This document shows positions 51,191 through 58,806 of a DNA stretch of 64,000 nucleotides, piece after piece (positions within the stretch are counted from its first letter, which is position 1; each line of letters starts with the position of its first letter). The notes beneath the pieces were generated by a model. The model was not told the origin of the DNA, searched no databases, and saw only the letters and a program-made list of their open reading frames with translations. The stretch comes from Thiomicrorhabdus sp965603495 (GTDB lineage: Bacteria; Pseudomonadota; Gammaproteobacteria; Thiomicrospirales; Thiomicrospiraceae): contig CBFDDF010000001.1 of assembly GCA_965603495.1 (NCBI GenBank), positions 682,001 to 746,000 on the forward strand, in the 5' to 3' direction. The translations under genes were made by a program, and so were the position numbers.

Positions 51191-51967
51191 ATGTTAATGC
51201 TGGTTTCTCCTGCAAAATCTTTGGATGAAAGCACTGCTGTGCAGACAAAACTGCATTCTCAGCCAGTCTTATTACGAGACTCTGCTGAGTTAATAAAAGC
51301 CCTACAAGCGATTGGTCCGCTAGAGATTGGCCAGTTGATGCATATCAGTGAGAAATTGTCAGAGTTAAATTACCAACGCTTTCAAGATTGGCAGTTACCC
51401 TTTCCCACAGCACATGCGAAGCAAGCCGCTTGGTTATTTAAGGGCGATGTTTATCAAGGGTTAGATGCTTATAGTCTATCTGAGCAAGGTATTGATTATA
51501 TTCAAAACCATTTACGCATTTTGTCGGGTCTATATGGTTTGCTTAAACCGTGTGATGATATGTTGCCATACCGCTTGGAGATGGGGACTAAATTTGCCAA
51601 TGCGCGCGGTAAAGATTTATATGCTTTTTGGGGCAATCAAATTACGGAACTATTAAATGCCCAGTTAGCCGAAAGCGACAGTCAGACGCTGGTAAATTTA
51701 GCCTCTAATGAATATTTCAAAGCCGTTAAACCCAAATTATTAAATGCCCGCATTATCACGCCCATTTTCAAAGATTGGAAAAATGGTAAATATAAAATTA
51801 TCAGTTTTTATGCCAAGCGTGCACGCGGACTGATGGCGCGTTATGCCGCGGATAATCAGCTTGAAAATGCCGAGGACTTAAAGTTTTTTAATGTCGATGG
51901 TTATGGCTTTGATGCCGAATCATCTAGTGAAACAGATTGGGTGTTCACGCGTAAAATTGAAGAATAG
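51191..51967 (+). CDS. yaaA: peroxide stress protein YaaA (DUF328)
   Basis: 258-residue protein, the same length as E. coli YaaA, which lowers free iron and DNA damage during hydrogen peroxide stress. Motifs: MLMLVSPAKSLDE at the start, IRILSGLYGLLKPCDDMLPYRLEMG, NLASNEYFKAV and SFYAKRARGLMARY. The start is ATG 51191 with AAGGA upstream; the ORF could open 18 bp earlier. A repeat copy follows the stop. The next gene is a Dyp peroxidase, so the pair suits peroxide defence. Confidence 0.92.
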   Translation: MLMLVSPAKSLDESTAVQTKLHSQPVLLRDSAELIKALQAIGPLEIGQLMHISEKLSELNYQRFQDWQLPFPTAHAKQAAWLFKGDVYQGLDAYSLSEQGIDYIQNHLRILSGLYGLLKPCDDMLPYRLEMGTKFANARGKDLYAFWGNQITELLNAQLAESDSQTLVNLASNEYFKAVKPKLLNARIITPIFKDWKNGKYKIISFYAKRARGLMARYAADNQLENAEDLKFFNVDGYGFDAESSSETDWVFTRKIEE

Positions 51968-51999
51968 ATTTTAAATTATGTATTTTAATTTTAAAACCG

Positions 52000-52011
52000 A
52001 CCAGGCCTGGT
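52000..52011. repeat. ACCAGGCCTGGT palindrome, copy 14
   Basis: Perfect palindrome, 33 bp after the yaaA stop, between tandem genes; extended by G/C (GACC..GGTC). Confidence 0.95.
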
Positions 52012-52050
52012 CAGTTTGCATATTAGACGTTTCAAAGGAAGTTTATATCG

Positions 52051-52956
52051 ATGAAATCCCCTCAAGCAGGCATTTTTAGGGAAAATGCGCACCACATGCA
52101 TTTTCTTGAATATCGTTTCAACACTTCAGACCTAAAAGAGATAAAGCACTCGATTGCTAGGGCGATGGCCAATATCAAGCCAGATGACATTTCTTTAGTC
52201 GTGAGTTTTGGCAAACAAGCATGGCAAACCTTACAGCCAAATTGGACACCGGTGACGTTACAAGACTTTGTAACTCTGAATGGCCAGCAAGGCCATGTTG
52301 CACCATCCACCCAAGCCGACGTGTTTTTTTGGATACAAGGCATTGATATGGGAGTGGTTTTTGATCAGGCCATGCAAATTCACAAGCAGTTACAAACGGT
52401 TGCTGAACTGACGCTTGAACAACAAGGGTTTGATTATCATCACAATCTTGATTTAATCGGTTTTGAAGATGGCACAGCCAATCCGAAAACGGATGAATTG
52501 AAACTTGATGCTGCGGTGATTCCAAAAGGCCAAGTGGGTGAGGGAGGGAGTTTAGTCTTAAGCCAAAAGTGGGTGCATGACATGGCTAAATGGGATTCTG
52601 TGCCGGTACATTGCCAAGAAGGCATTGTCGGCCGTACCAAAGATGAAAACATTGAATTAGAAGGCGATGCCATGCCCGAAGATTCGCATATCAGTCGTAC
52701 CGACTTAAAAGTGGATGGCGTCGCCATGAAGATTTATCGACGCTCAGCGCCCTTTGGCACGGTTCAAGAAAAGGGACTGCTGTTTCTGGCGTTTGCTTGC
52801 GATTTAGTGCGGTTTACTTCACAGCTAGAAAGTATGTACGGCTTAACGGAAGATAAGAAGATCGATCAGTTAATCAACTACTCAAAAGCCGTTTCGGGTG
52901 GGTATTGGTTTGCACCTGCCGTTGAGGATTTACTGGAAATCCTGGATAAAGGTTAG
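52051..52956 (+). CDS. Dyp-type peroxidase (YfeX-like)
   Basis: 301-residue haem peroxidase. The Dyp signature GFEDGTANP lies at about 137-145 and the likely proximal haem ligand is H213 (DSHISRTD). KIYRRSAPFG and FLAFACDLVRF follow. There is no Tat or Sec signal, so it is cytoplasmic as in YfeX. It lies after yaaA, which also acts in peroxide stress. RBS AAGGAAG precedes the ATG. Confidence 0.92.
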   Translation: MKSPQAGIFRENAHHMHFLEYRFNTSDLKEIKHSIARAMANIKPDDISLVVSFGKQAWQTLQPNWTPVTLQDFVTLNGQQGHVAPSTQADVFFWIQGIDMGVVFDQAMQIHKQLQTVAELTLEQQGFDYHHNLDLIGFEDGTANPKTDELKLDAAVIPKGQVGEGGSLVLSQKWVHDMAKWDSVPVHCQEGIVGRTKDENIELEGDAMPEDSHISRTDLKVDGVAMKIYRRSAPFGTVQEKGLLFLAFACDLVRFTSQLESMYGLTEDKKIDQLINYSKAVSGGYWFAPAVEDLLEILDKG

Positions 52957-53000
52957 TCTTTTTTGGATACAAAGCAACGATTTTTAAAGAAGAAGTGTTG

Positions 53001-53405
53001 ATGAAAAATTTTATTATTGCTGCTTTAGGGCTGGCAACCGCTGGTGCAACCTATTTATATTTAGAGTGGAGTGTTTGGCAGATTATCGGCGCGGGGCTTG
53101 TCTTATCGGTCGTATTTACTATCGATGAAAGAGCGCCTATGTGGCGAAGAGTTTTAAGCACATTATTTGTATTTTCTTTAATGGTCTTAGCGCATTTTTT
53201 CGTCACTGACAATGTTATTTATTGGGGAGAATTAGTATTCGCTGCGTTTCTGTTTTTAATGGCGATATTATCCCTGTTTGGCATGATGAGCCACAAGCCG
53301 GGTGATGGGAGTACGCTAACGGCTTACTTTTTAGGGTTGATCGTATGCATACCACTAGGGTTTTTATTTTTATATCAAGGTTTAGAAAGTTTGGGCTATC
53401 AATAA
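53001..53405 (+). CDS. small membrane protein, four helices
   Basis: 134-residue protein I do not recognise. About four hydrophobic helices cover nearly all of it (FIIAALGLATAGATYLYL, WQIIGAGLVLSVVF, VLSTLFVFSLMVLAHFF, LVFAAFLFLMAILSLFG, YFLGLIVCIPLGFLFLY). No enzyme motif. ATG 53001 is chosen over in-frame GTG 52995. It follows the Dyp gene by 44 bp and may be co-transcribed. Confidence 0.65.
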   Translation: MKNFIIAALGLATAGATYLYLEWSVWQIIGAGLVLSVVFTIDERAPMWRRVLSTLFVFSLMVLAHFFVTDNVIYWGELVFAAFLFLMAILSLFGMMSHKPGDGSTLTAYFLGLIVCIPLGFLFLYQGLESLGYQ

Positions 53406-53425
53406 AGCGATATTAAATCAAACTT

Positions 53426-53437
53426 ACCAGGCCTGGT
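53426..53437. repeat. ACCAGGCCTGGT palindrome, copy 15
   Basis: Perfect palindrome extended to a 22-26 bp symmetric sequence (AAACTTACC..GGTAAGTTT). 21 bp after the membrane-protein gene, between convergent genes. Last copy in the window. Confidence 0.95.
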
Positions 53438-53472
53438 AAGTTTGAAAAAAGCTTTGTAGTGGCTTTGGTAGT

Positions 53473-54333
53473 TTATTGAACGGTCGGTTTATCTTCTGTA
53501 AACAAGGCATCAACATCTTCTTGATTAAAGCGCATATGAAAGTTACACATTTCGTTGTGAATGACGATTTCACCTTGTTCTTTCAATATTTTGCGTACTT
53601 CATCTTCACCGAGTGATTTCAGCATATTGGTAACACGCTCTTTATCTTCAGGACATTCATAATTTATGGCCTGAGACTCAAACAGTTCGACTGTCTCTTC
53701 ATGAAATAAGCGGTGTAATAGGGTTTCAGCGTCGAGTTGGGTTAACTCTTCATCGGTCACGGTGGTGGTGAGACTATGGATACGGTCCCAGCCGTCGGCA
53801 TCAAGGTCATCGGACTCGGGCATTTTTTGAATCAGTACGCCACCTAGAGCATCATCGGTTGCCGCTAACCAAATCTTGGACGGCAGTTGTTCTGACTGGC
53901 TCAAGAAGTTTTCAAATGTCTCTTCGATGCTGTCGCCCGTGCGATCGACATAGGATTGAAAATGGTGTTGGGTTTGGGTGTTTTCTAAAGTCACCAGGAT
54001 TTGACCGTCGCCTAGCAGTTCATCTAAAGTGACTTGTTCTGGGATGGTTGCATTGGTTTTGGCGACACCACGGATTTTAAGGTCATGGGTGACTTCGACG
54101 ACTAATAGGGTGATAGGACCGCTGCCCTGAACTTGCAATGTGATTTTGCCAGTGTGTTTCATGCCGTTGGCCATAATCACTGAAAAAGCCGTTAACTTGC
54201 CGAGTAGCTGACGAATGGCTTCAGGGTAATGGCGATCTTTTAACATGAGTTGCCAAGCTTCATTCAACTGAATGACTTGACCACGGATATTAAGTTCTTT
54301 AAATAAAAAACGTTGAATTGAATTGTTGGTCAT
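53473..54333 (-). CDS. hslO: Hsp33-family redox chaperone, two of four zinc Cys missing
   Basis: 286-residue Hsp33-fold protein. The N-terminal core is typical (RGQVIQLNEAWQLML, FSVIMANGMKHTGKITLQVQGSGPI and GVLIQKMPES). In the redox switch, canonical CxC..CxxC has become C227-x-E229 and N260-x-x-C263 (YECPEDKER and HNEMCNFHM). So only one Cys per motif remains, and a normal zinc-bound four-Cys switch is not possible. The start is ATG 54333 with GTGGAAA upstream (GTG 54345 is the alternative). A G12/C12 tract lies 18 bp upstream. Confidence 0.85.
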   Translation of the reverse strand: MTNNSIQRFLFKELNIRGQVIQLNEAWQLMLKDRHYPEAIRQLLGKLTAFSVIMANGMKHTGKITLQVQGSGPITLLVVEVTHDLKIRGVAKTNATIPEQVTLDELLGDGQILVTLENTQTQHHFQSYVDRTGDSIEETFENFLSQSEQLPSKIWLAATDDALGGVLIQKMPESDDLDADGWDRIHSLTTTVTDEELTQLDAETLLHRLFHEETVELFESQAINYECPEDKERVTNMLKSLGEDEVRKILKEQGEIVIHNEMCNFHMRFNQEDVDALFTEDKPTVQ

Positions 54334-54351
54334 CTTTGTTTCCACAAATAA

Positions 54352-54363
54352 GGGGGGGGGGGG
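54352..54363. repeat. 12-base homopolymer G tract
   Basis: Twelve G in a row on the plus strand, hence twelve C on the strand of lipA and hslO. It lies between the lipA stop and the hslO start, 18 bp from the latter. Confidence 0.9.
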
Positions 54364-54370
54364 CTAAATA

Positions 54371-54400
54371 CTACTGGTTACGAGGGGCTACTACTGGTTA
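54371..54400. repeat. 20-bp partial tandem duplication at the lipA 3' end
   Basis: CTACTGGTTA occurs at 54371-54380 and 54391-54400, with CGAGGGGCTA between; a second GGGGCTA lies just before 54367. The right copy is the lipA stop region, so the last ten bases of lipA have been copied downstream. Confidence 0.75.
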
Positions 54401-55392
54401 TTAGCCTGTGCCTGTAAATCGGCGTGGTACGATGAACGTACCATTGGGCCAGAAGCGACATTGGTAAAGCCCATCTCATAACCGGCATCTTCCACTTGTT
54501 TAAACTCGTCTGGCGTCCAGTATTTTTTGACGCTTAAATGAAAGTCACTCGGTTGTAAGTATTGACCGACCGTTAACATTTCAACATTATGCGCACGTAA
54601 ATCTCGCATGACTTCAAGCAACTCTGGCATGGTCTCACCCAATCCAACCATCAGGCCTGACTTGGTGGTTGCGCTTGGATTCATGGCTTTAAAACGTTTC
54701 AATAGATCGAGTGAAGCTTGATAATCTGCACCGGGACGCGCTTCTTCATATAAACGAGGAACCGTTTCTAAATTGTGGTTCAGGACATCCGGAATCGCTT
54801 GGCTTAAGATTTCTAACGCAACCGTTAAACGGCCTCTAAAGTCTGGCACCAAGGTTTCAATTTTGGTGTCAGGAGATTCTGCACGAATCGCAGAAACACA
54901 ATTTACAAAATGTTCAGCACCGCCATCACGGAGATCATCGCGATCGACCGAAGTAATCACCACATAGTTGAGTTTCATCGCCTTAACCGTTTTCGCCAGG
55001 TGTTCCGGCTCTTCTTGGTTTAGGGCTTTTGGACGACCATGGGTCACATCACAGAAAGGGCATTTACGCGTGCAGATATCACCCATAATCATAAAGGTCG
55101 CCGTGCCATGACCAAAACATTCACCTAAGTTAGGGCAGGAAGCCTCTTCGCAAACACTGTGCAAACCTTGCTCACGTAAGATGTTTTTCAACTCTTTCAC
55201 ACGGTGAATATCTTTGGCTTTCGGGAGTTTCGCTTTAATCCAGCTTGGCTTTTTAAGCTTGTCAGCCGTTGGGTCTGGACGATGCTTTAAGGACTTAGTT
55301 TTATATTGGCCTTTAGGCATCGCTTCATTACGGGCTTTTAAGTTACCGATTGAATCTAGGCTAATTTCTTGAATTTGCGGAGGGTTTGACAT
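54391..55392 (-). CDS. lipA: lipoyl synthase LipA
   Basis: 333-residue radical SAM enzyme that inserts two sulfurs into octanoyl groups. It has the N-terminal cluster motif CEEASCPNLGEC and the radical SAM motif CTRKCPFC. The C-terminal end varies from the family because of the small duplication at its stop. It is 94 bp downstream of lipB, in the dacA-dat-ybeD-lipB-lipA order. Confidence 0.97.
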   Translation of the reverse strand: MSNPPQIQEISLDSIGNLKARNEAMPKGQYKTKSLKHRPDPTADKLKKPSWIKAKLPKAKDIHRVKELKNILREQGLHSVCEEASCPNLGECFGHGTATFMIMGDICTRKCPFCDVTHGRPKALNQEEPEHLAKTVKAMKLNYVVITSVDRDDLRDGGAEHFVNCVSAIRAESPDTKIETLVPDFRGRLTVALEILSQAIPDVLNHNLETVPRLYEEARPGADYQASLDLLKRFKAMNPSATTKSGLMVGLGETMPELLEVMRDLRAHNVEMLTVGQYLQPSDFHLSVKKYWTPDEFKQVEDAGYEMGFTNVASGPMVRSSYHADLQAQANNQ

Positions 55393-55486
55393 AGTTTGGG
55401 GTCACAGGCTGCTGTTTTAGGGTTTTTGCTATTTTAGCAATTTTAATACGCTGTATTATAAAGGATAAGTCTTCCTATTTCAGGTT

Positions 55487-56110
55487 TTAGACAGGGTCGG
55501 CCGTAAGACGTACTTTTAAAATATTGCTGAGTATTTGCCCTGATTTTTGCAGGCTCTGGTCACTAGATTCAGGTAATAAGTCAGAGAGCTGTGTCATCTG
55601 CATGCCATTGAGTCCACAAGGGTTAATCAATGTAAACGGTGATAAATCCATATCCACATTCAAAGCCAAGCCATGATAACTTCGCTGTTTACGAATTTTT
55701 AAACCCAGTGAGGCGATTTTTTGCTGATTGACATAAACCCCAGGTGCATCAGCACGTGCATTGGCCATAATGCCGAGTTGATGAAGATATTCAATAATGG
55801 ATGCTTCAATCAGTGTGACTAAAGCACGCACACCCAATTGAGCTCTTTTCAGATCAAATAAGACATAAATAACCAGCTGACCTGGACCATGGTAAGTGAT
55901 TTGTCCACCACGGTCGGTTTGTACGATGGGGATGTTGTGCAGAGTCTGTAAGAGGTGTTCGGCTTTACCGTTGAGGCCTTGGGTTAGCACTGCAGGGTGT
56001 TCAACGATCCATAATTCATCAGGCGTATCGTCTTGGCGCAGTTCGGTAAATTCACGCATGGCTTGCCAAGTTAATTCGTAAGGTTGCAGGCCGAGTTGCT
56101 TAATTTGCAT
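55487..56110 (-). CDS. lipB: octanoyltransferase LipB
   Basis: 207-residue enzyme moving octanoate from acyl carrier protein to lipoyl domains. Motifs: DRGGQITYHGPGQLVIYVLFDL, with the catalytic Lys in IASLGLKIRKQRSYHGLALNV and the Cys in NPCGLNGMQMTQL. It makes the substrate for LipA next door. Confidence 0.96.
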   Translation of the reverse strand: MQIKQLGLQPYELTWQAMREFTELRQDDTPDELWIVEHPAVLTQGLNGKAEHLLQTLHNIPIVQTDRGGQITYHGPGQLVIYVLFDLKRAQLGVRALVTLIEASIIEYLHQLGIMANARADAPGVYVNQQKIASLGLKIRKQRSYHGLALNVDMDLSPFTLINPCGLNGMQMTQLSDLLPESSDQSLQKSGQILSNILKVRLTADPV

Positions 56111-56160
56111 AGTGGATTGTATCGTTATTGCGATTATATGAATGTGAGCCCGAAAGGCAA

Positions 56161-56184
56161 AGCACAGCTGGTGTTAACTGTGCT
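56161..56184 (-). other. hairpin between ybeD and lipB
   Basis: AGCACAG (56161-56167) pairs with CTGTGCT (56178-56184), loop 10 nt. On the minus strand only a short T run follows, so it is weak as a terminator. Confidence 0.4.
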
Positions 56185-56194
56185 GACAGCAATA

Positions 56195-56479
56195 TTATAG
56201 TGTCATTAAGCACGTTGGGTGCTTTTTGAGGTCACCATAAATGCCGTGAATTTGTTCTATGCAGGTTGCGTAGAAGGTGATATTGACTGAGATATATTTT
56301 TTACCTTTTGAGTCGGTGATTTCAATGGTCTCACGACATACGTCTGGGGCATATTTCTGGGTAATCTCAAAGACCAATTCAATAAATTCTTCGGTATTAT
56401 GACCCATTGCCTTTAGGCGATAGTCACAAGGGAATTCAATTAGGCTTTCATTGTCAGGGGTGTGTAAATCTTTAGTCAT
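56195..56479 (-). CDS. ybeD: YbeD/DUF493 family protein
   Basis: 94-residue protein with the DUF493 pattern (LIEFPCDYRLKAMGHNTEEFIELVFEITQKYAP and SVNITFYATCIEQIHGIYGDL). The fold resembles an ACT-like regulatory domain; the function is unknown. The conserved dacA-dat-ybeD-lipB-lipA order is the main clue. The start is ATG 56479 (MTKDL); an in-frame TTG at 56500 is less likely. Confidence 0.85.
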   Translation of the reverse strand: MTKDLHTPDNESLIEFPCDYRLKAMGHNTEEFIELVFEITQKYAPDVCRETIEITDSKGKKYISVNITFYATCIEQIHGIYGDLKKHPTCLMTL

Positions 56480-56519
56480 CTGTTTTCTCTGTTGATACAA
56501 ACGTTGTCAGTTCTTAAAA

Positions 56520-57425
56520 TTATTTTGACTGTTCGATTATAAACGCTAATTTGTGTTCTTGGTAAAAACCACGCATTTTCTGCCATACGGTGCCTGGTTT
56601 GCCAGTGCCGACTGCTAAGTCATTCAGGCGGGTTACTGGTAGGGCTTCCTTAGTGGAACTAGAGAGCCAAATTTCGTCAGCTGATTCTAAATCCGCCAAA
56701 GTGATTTCTTGTTCTAACATTGGAATGTCATGCGCAATCGCAATGCGCTCAATCACTAAACGGGTCACGCCAGGCAGTAACTTATGGCCATTCGGTGGGG
56801 TAATTAAAGTACCGTCTTTGACGATAAAGCAATTACTGGCGGTGCCTTCTGTAATGAATCCCTCTCTTGAAACCAAAATGGCATCATCGGCATTGCGGGC
56901 TTTAGCCGCCAGCCTCATTATAATGTTCGGTAATAAAGTGATTGCTTTGATATCACAATTTAACCAACGAATATCTTCGAGCGTCACCGCTGTAAGACCG
57001 TTCTTAAGAATGTCATCACTCACTGCTTTTAAAGGGTTAGTGTAGGCATATAAGGTCGGTGTTAAGCAGTCTGCAGGAAGATGGTCGCGGTGCATTTGGA
57101 TGCCACGTGTCACTTGTAAATAAATATATTGATCTTGCCAAGGGTGCTTTTCAATTAAGGTATTGAGCAGTTCTAACCATTCTTGATCCGTTAGTGGGTT
57201 GGCAATGCTAGTGGCTTGCAGGCTATTTTTCAGACGTTGCAAGTGCTCTGCAAACGCAAACAGTTGACCGTCATAAACTGGAATAACCTCATAAACACCA
57301 TCACCAAATAAAAATCCTCGGTCTTGTGTCGAAATTTGCGACTCCATCATAGGCATGTACTGACCATTTAAATAGACAATCTGTTCAGCGATGGGGTTGG
57401 TGGTGGTATTCATGTTCGTGCTCAT
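56520..57425 (-). CDS. dat: D-amino acid aminotransferase (class IV PLP)
   Basis: 301-residue aminotransferase that interconverts D-alanine and D-glutamate. Motifs: STQDRGFLFGDGVYEVIPVYDGQLFAFAEHLQRL, the PLP-Lys in DIKAITLLPNIIM and the C-terminal EGTASNCFIV. It sits between dacA and ybeD; D-alanine released by DacA could be reused here. The start may be Met1 or Met5. Confidence 0.9.
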   Translation of the reverse strand: MSTNMNTTTNPIAEQIVYLNGQYMPMMESQISTQDRGFLFGDGVYEVIPVYDGQLFAFAEHLQRLKNSLQATSIANPLTDQEWLELLNTLIEKHPWQDQYIYLQVTRGIQMHRDHLPADCLTPTLYAYTNPLKAVSDDILKNGLTAVTLEDIRWLNCDIKAITLLPNIIMRLAAKARNADDAILVSREGFITEGTASNCFIVKDGTLITPPNGHKLLPGVTRLVIERIAIAHDIPMLEQEITLADLESADEIWLSSSTKEALPVTRLNDLAVGTGKPGTVWQKMRGFYQEHKLAFIIEQSK

Positions 57426-57450
57426 TCCTACAGTGGGGTTCGTCTAAAAA

Positions 57451-58647
57451 CTAATCAAAAAAGCTAAATAGTGCGCTAAAAAAACGTCTGATTTGATCCA
57501 TTAGCTTTTTGATGAAAGAGCCTTCCTCAACGTCTGCTAATGCAATTAAAGGACGTTCTAGAATCAGCTGATCGCCTAATGTTATGTGGAGGTTACCCAA
57601 GGTTTGGCCTTTGGTAATCGGCGCGACAATTTCAGGTTGTACTGAACTCTCAATCGTGATGTTTTTATACTGTCCACGCGGGATAGTGATGTAGAGATCT
57701 TGTTCTGTACCAACGCCAATCACATCACGCGTTCCTTCCCAAACAACAGCATCATTAAGGCGTTGTTGTGAACTGTATAGCTTATGCGTTTCAAAAAATC
57801 TAAAGCCGTAGTTAAGAAGCTTTTGAGTTTCTTGAACACGCATTTTGGCACTGTCGGTTCCCAGAACAATGCTGATCAAGCGCATTTCTTCACGTTTAGC
57901 AGAAGCGACTAGGCAGTATCCTGCGCTTTCGGTATGTCCCGTTTTCAAACCATCTACGGTCGGATCTTGCCAAAGCAACTTATTACGGTTGTATTGGGTA
58001 ATGCCGTTAAAAGTGAATTTTTTCTCTGAATACCATTGGTACTCTTCAGGGAATTTAGTAATTAGGTTTTTGGTTAAAATCGCTAAATCATGCGCAGTAG
58101 TGTAATGATCGGCGTGCGGTAAACCCGTCGCATTGACGAAGTTAGTGTGGTTCATCCCAAGTGATTGGGCGTATTTGTTCATTAACTGCGCAAAGACCTC
58201 TTCACTGCCGGCAATCATCTCTGCTAACGCGACACTAGCATCATTCCCTGATTGGATGACCATGCCCTTAATCAAGTCACGCACTTTTACTTTTTTACCG
58301 ACTTCAATAAACATTTTGGAGCCAGGCATTTTCCATGCTTTTTGACTGATGGTCACTTCATCATCCATGCTCATATTGCCATTGGTGAGTTCATTGATAA
58401 CGACATAACCAGTCATTATTTTAGTCAAACTTGCAGGCTCAACACGTTGGTCAGCATTTTTATTGGCAAGTACATGTCCACTGTTAAAATCAATTAACAG
58501 ATAGGCTTCACTTGCGATAGACGGTGCAGAGGGTACAACGTGTGGGGTTGCCATCTTTGGTGTAGGCAATGCTGCAGCGGATGCGACCTGGAAAATACTA
58601 ACGCACAAAAGTGCCAAAATTCCGAAAGTGTTTTTTATGGTAAGCAT
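57451..58647 (-). CDS. dacA: D-alanyl-D-alanine carboxypeptidase (PBP5/6 family)
   Basis: 398-residue peptidoglycan enzyme that removes the terminal D-Ala of pentapeptides. Signal peptide (ending ASAAALP, about 1-27), S-x-x-K in EPASLTKIM, S-G-N in VIQSGNDAS and K-T-G in GLKTGHTESAGYC. The C-terminal stretch (about 370-398, FIKKLMDQIRRFFSALFSFFD) looks like the amphipathic membrane anchor. It lies between rodA and dat, in the cell-wall block. Confidence 0.94.
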   Translation of the reverse strand: MLTIKNTFGILALLCVSIFQVASAAALPTPKMATPHVVPSAPSIASEAYLLIDFNSGHVLANKNADQRVEPASLTKIMTGYVVINELTNGNMSMDDEVTISQKAWKMPGSKMFIEVGKKVKVRDLIKGMVIQSGNDASVALAEMIAGSEEVFAQLMNKYAQSLGMNHTNFVNATGLPHADHYTTAHDLAILTKNLITKFPEEYQWYSEKKFTFNGITQYNRNKLLWQDPTVDGLKTGHTESAGYCLVASAKREEMRLISIVLGTDSAKMRVQETQKLLNYGFRFFETHKLYSSQQRLNDAVVWEGTRDVIGVGTEQDLYITIPRGQYKNITIESSVQPEIVAPITKGQTLGNLHITLGDQLILERPLIALADVEEGSFIKKLMDQIRRFFSALFSFFD

Positions 58648-58806
58648 GTGGGACAGATTCTCCAGGTGTAAATCTAAAATACAAAAAATGTAAAAAATAT
58701 TGAGTCATAAAATATGACCGATAATGTACCATAATTTGCTGCAAACCTAAACACTGCCTAATGGCTAAAAGCTGACAAAAGTGGTGAAGTTTATAGGGCT
58801 TAGCGG

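Noticed and set aside
67..53437. The palindromic repeat as a DNA uptake sequence
   Set aside because: Known uptake sequences are not perfect palindromes and are often found as pairs forming terminators; this one is a single loopless palindrome. No competence gene is nearby either way.
67..53437. The dispersed repeat as a CRISPR array
   Set aside because: Copies are 1.4 to 9.8 kb apart, palindromic, and not separated by unit-length spacers.
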